Source: an uncultured Chlorobiota bacterium (GTDB lineage: Bacteria > Bacteroidota > Kapaibacteriia > OLB7). From it: a DNA stretch of 15,333 nt. Position 1 is the first letter of the stretch; each line of letters opens with the position of its first letter. Shown here piece after piece: positions 14,947-15,333 of this stretch. The notes below the pieces were generated by a model. The model saw nothing but the letters and a program-made list of their open reading frames with translations, ran no database searches and was not told the DNA's origin. The position numbers and the translations under genes were made by a program. The DNA lies in the NCBI GenBank assembly GCA_946481475.1, contig CAMLOB010000020.1:1-15333 (forward strand), given 5' to 3'.

Positions 14947-15091
14947 CGTGTCCGATTTCATCCGAAGGGTCGTGAAACTCTCTGCAATTCGGTTGTTCAC
15001 CTTCTCCGCCTGTCATCTGAACGTTTTCCGACGTATCTTTCCGGTTTGATTTTTTGCAGACTCATCACAATCAGGACAACAGGAGAAAGAC

Positions 15092-15333
15092 ATGCACATC
15101 GCAAACCGGATGACGCGGCTCGGGACGGAGACCGCCTTTGAAGTTCTCGTCAAGGCCAGGGCTCTGGAGGCGCAGGGACGCGACATCGTTCATCTGGAAA
15201 TCGGGGAACCGGACTTCGACACACCGCAGAACATCATCGACGCCGGTCGGGAAGCTCTGGCAAACGGCTTCACGCATTACGGTCCCTCCCCCGGTCTGCC
15301 GGAAGCGCGTGAAACGATCGCCGCCTACGTCGC
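15092..15333 (+). CDS. Class I/II PLP aminotransferase (aspartate aminotransferase-like), 3' end outside window
   Basis: The first 80 codons of a fold-type I aminotransferase are present; the gene runs off the window. The N-terminus shows the class I pattern: FEVLVKARALEAQGRDIVHLEIGEPDFDTP, in which the Gly-Glu-Pro-Asp-Phe-Asp-Thr-Pro stretch binds the substrate side, followed by ALANGFTHYGPSPGLPEARETIA, the conserved Tyr-Gly-Pro-Ser-Pro-Gly-Leu region. Enzymes of this group swap amino groups between an amino acid and a 2-oxo acid (often aspartate/2-oxoglutarate); the catalytic lysine lies beyond the edge. AGGAGA (15081-15086) sits five bases before the ATG. TATCTTTC (15034-15041), one mismatch from the -7 consensus, may be part of its own promoter, which would make it independent of the upstream PLP gene. 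Confidence 0.9.
   Translation, partial: MHIANRMTRLGTETAFEVLVKARALEAQGRDIVHLEIGEPDFDTPQNIIDAGREALANGFTHYGPSPGLPEARETIAAYV

Overview
The window looks like a chromosomal segment of a Bacteroidota/Chlorobi-group (FCB) bacterium of moderately high GC. The evidence is a type IX secretion (T9SS) type C-terminal sorting domain on the secreted protein at 7282-9195, a similar C-terminal module on the M14 peptidase at 11036-12334, several Sec or lipoprotein signal peptides, and promoter-like boxes fitting the Bacteroidota pattern (TTG about 20 nt before TAnnTTTG). The exact lineage cannot be read from this sequence; a Kapabacteria- or Ignavibacteria-like member is only a guess.

Left end (1-1725): a lipoprotein gene that is visibly more AT-rich than the rest, and an unrecognised 230-residue protein. 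Each is followed or preceded by folded sequences resembling integron attC sites (579-633, about 692-759, and a decayed half-site at 1470). I read this as gene cassettes, or the worn end of a cassette array. No integrase gene is visible.

1726-4692 (minus strand): two amidohydrolases of different subfamilies, one exported and one cytoplasmic YtcJ-like, separated by a short dispersed repeat.

4930-9195 (plus strand): a regulator with an N-terminal helix-turn-helix, a GAF-like centre and a C-terminal LuxR-type helix-turn-helix; then a secreted protein with 12 cysteines; then a secreted seven-repeat (probable beta-propeller) protein with a T9SS sorting domain. The promoters of the regulator and of the cysteine-rich gene share a TCAGGGTKATCCCC element set 26-27 nt before a -7-like box. 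This suggests a small autoregulated circuit controlling cell-surface proteins and is the strongest candidate for an undescribed system here. A strong hairpin at 9266-9302 closes this block.

9374-12984: a c-type cytochrome-like lipoprotein gene (minus strand) interrupted by one in-frame TAG but otherwise intact. It is divergent from an M14 zinc carboxypeptidase with a C-terminal sorting-type domain, which is followed by a lipocalin-like lipoprotein whose leader lies in a widespread ACGCAAAG-type dispersed repeat.

13055-15333: a DID-motif nucleotidyltransferase, an overlapping 62-residue charged protein, and a class V PLP enzyme coupled to it by an ATGA overlap. The start of a class I aminotransferase follows and is cut by the window edge. 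No tRNA, rRNA, CRISPR array or transposase was seen.
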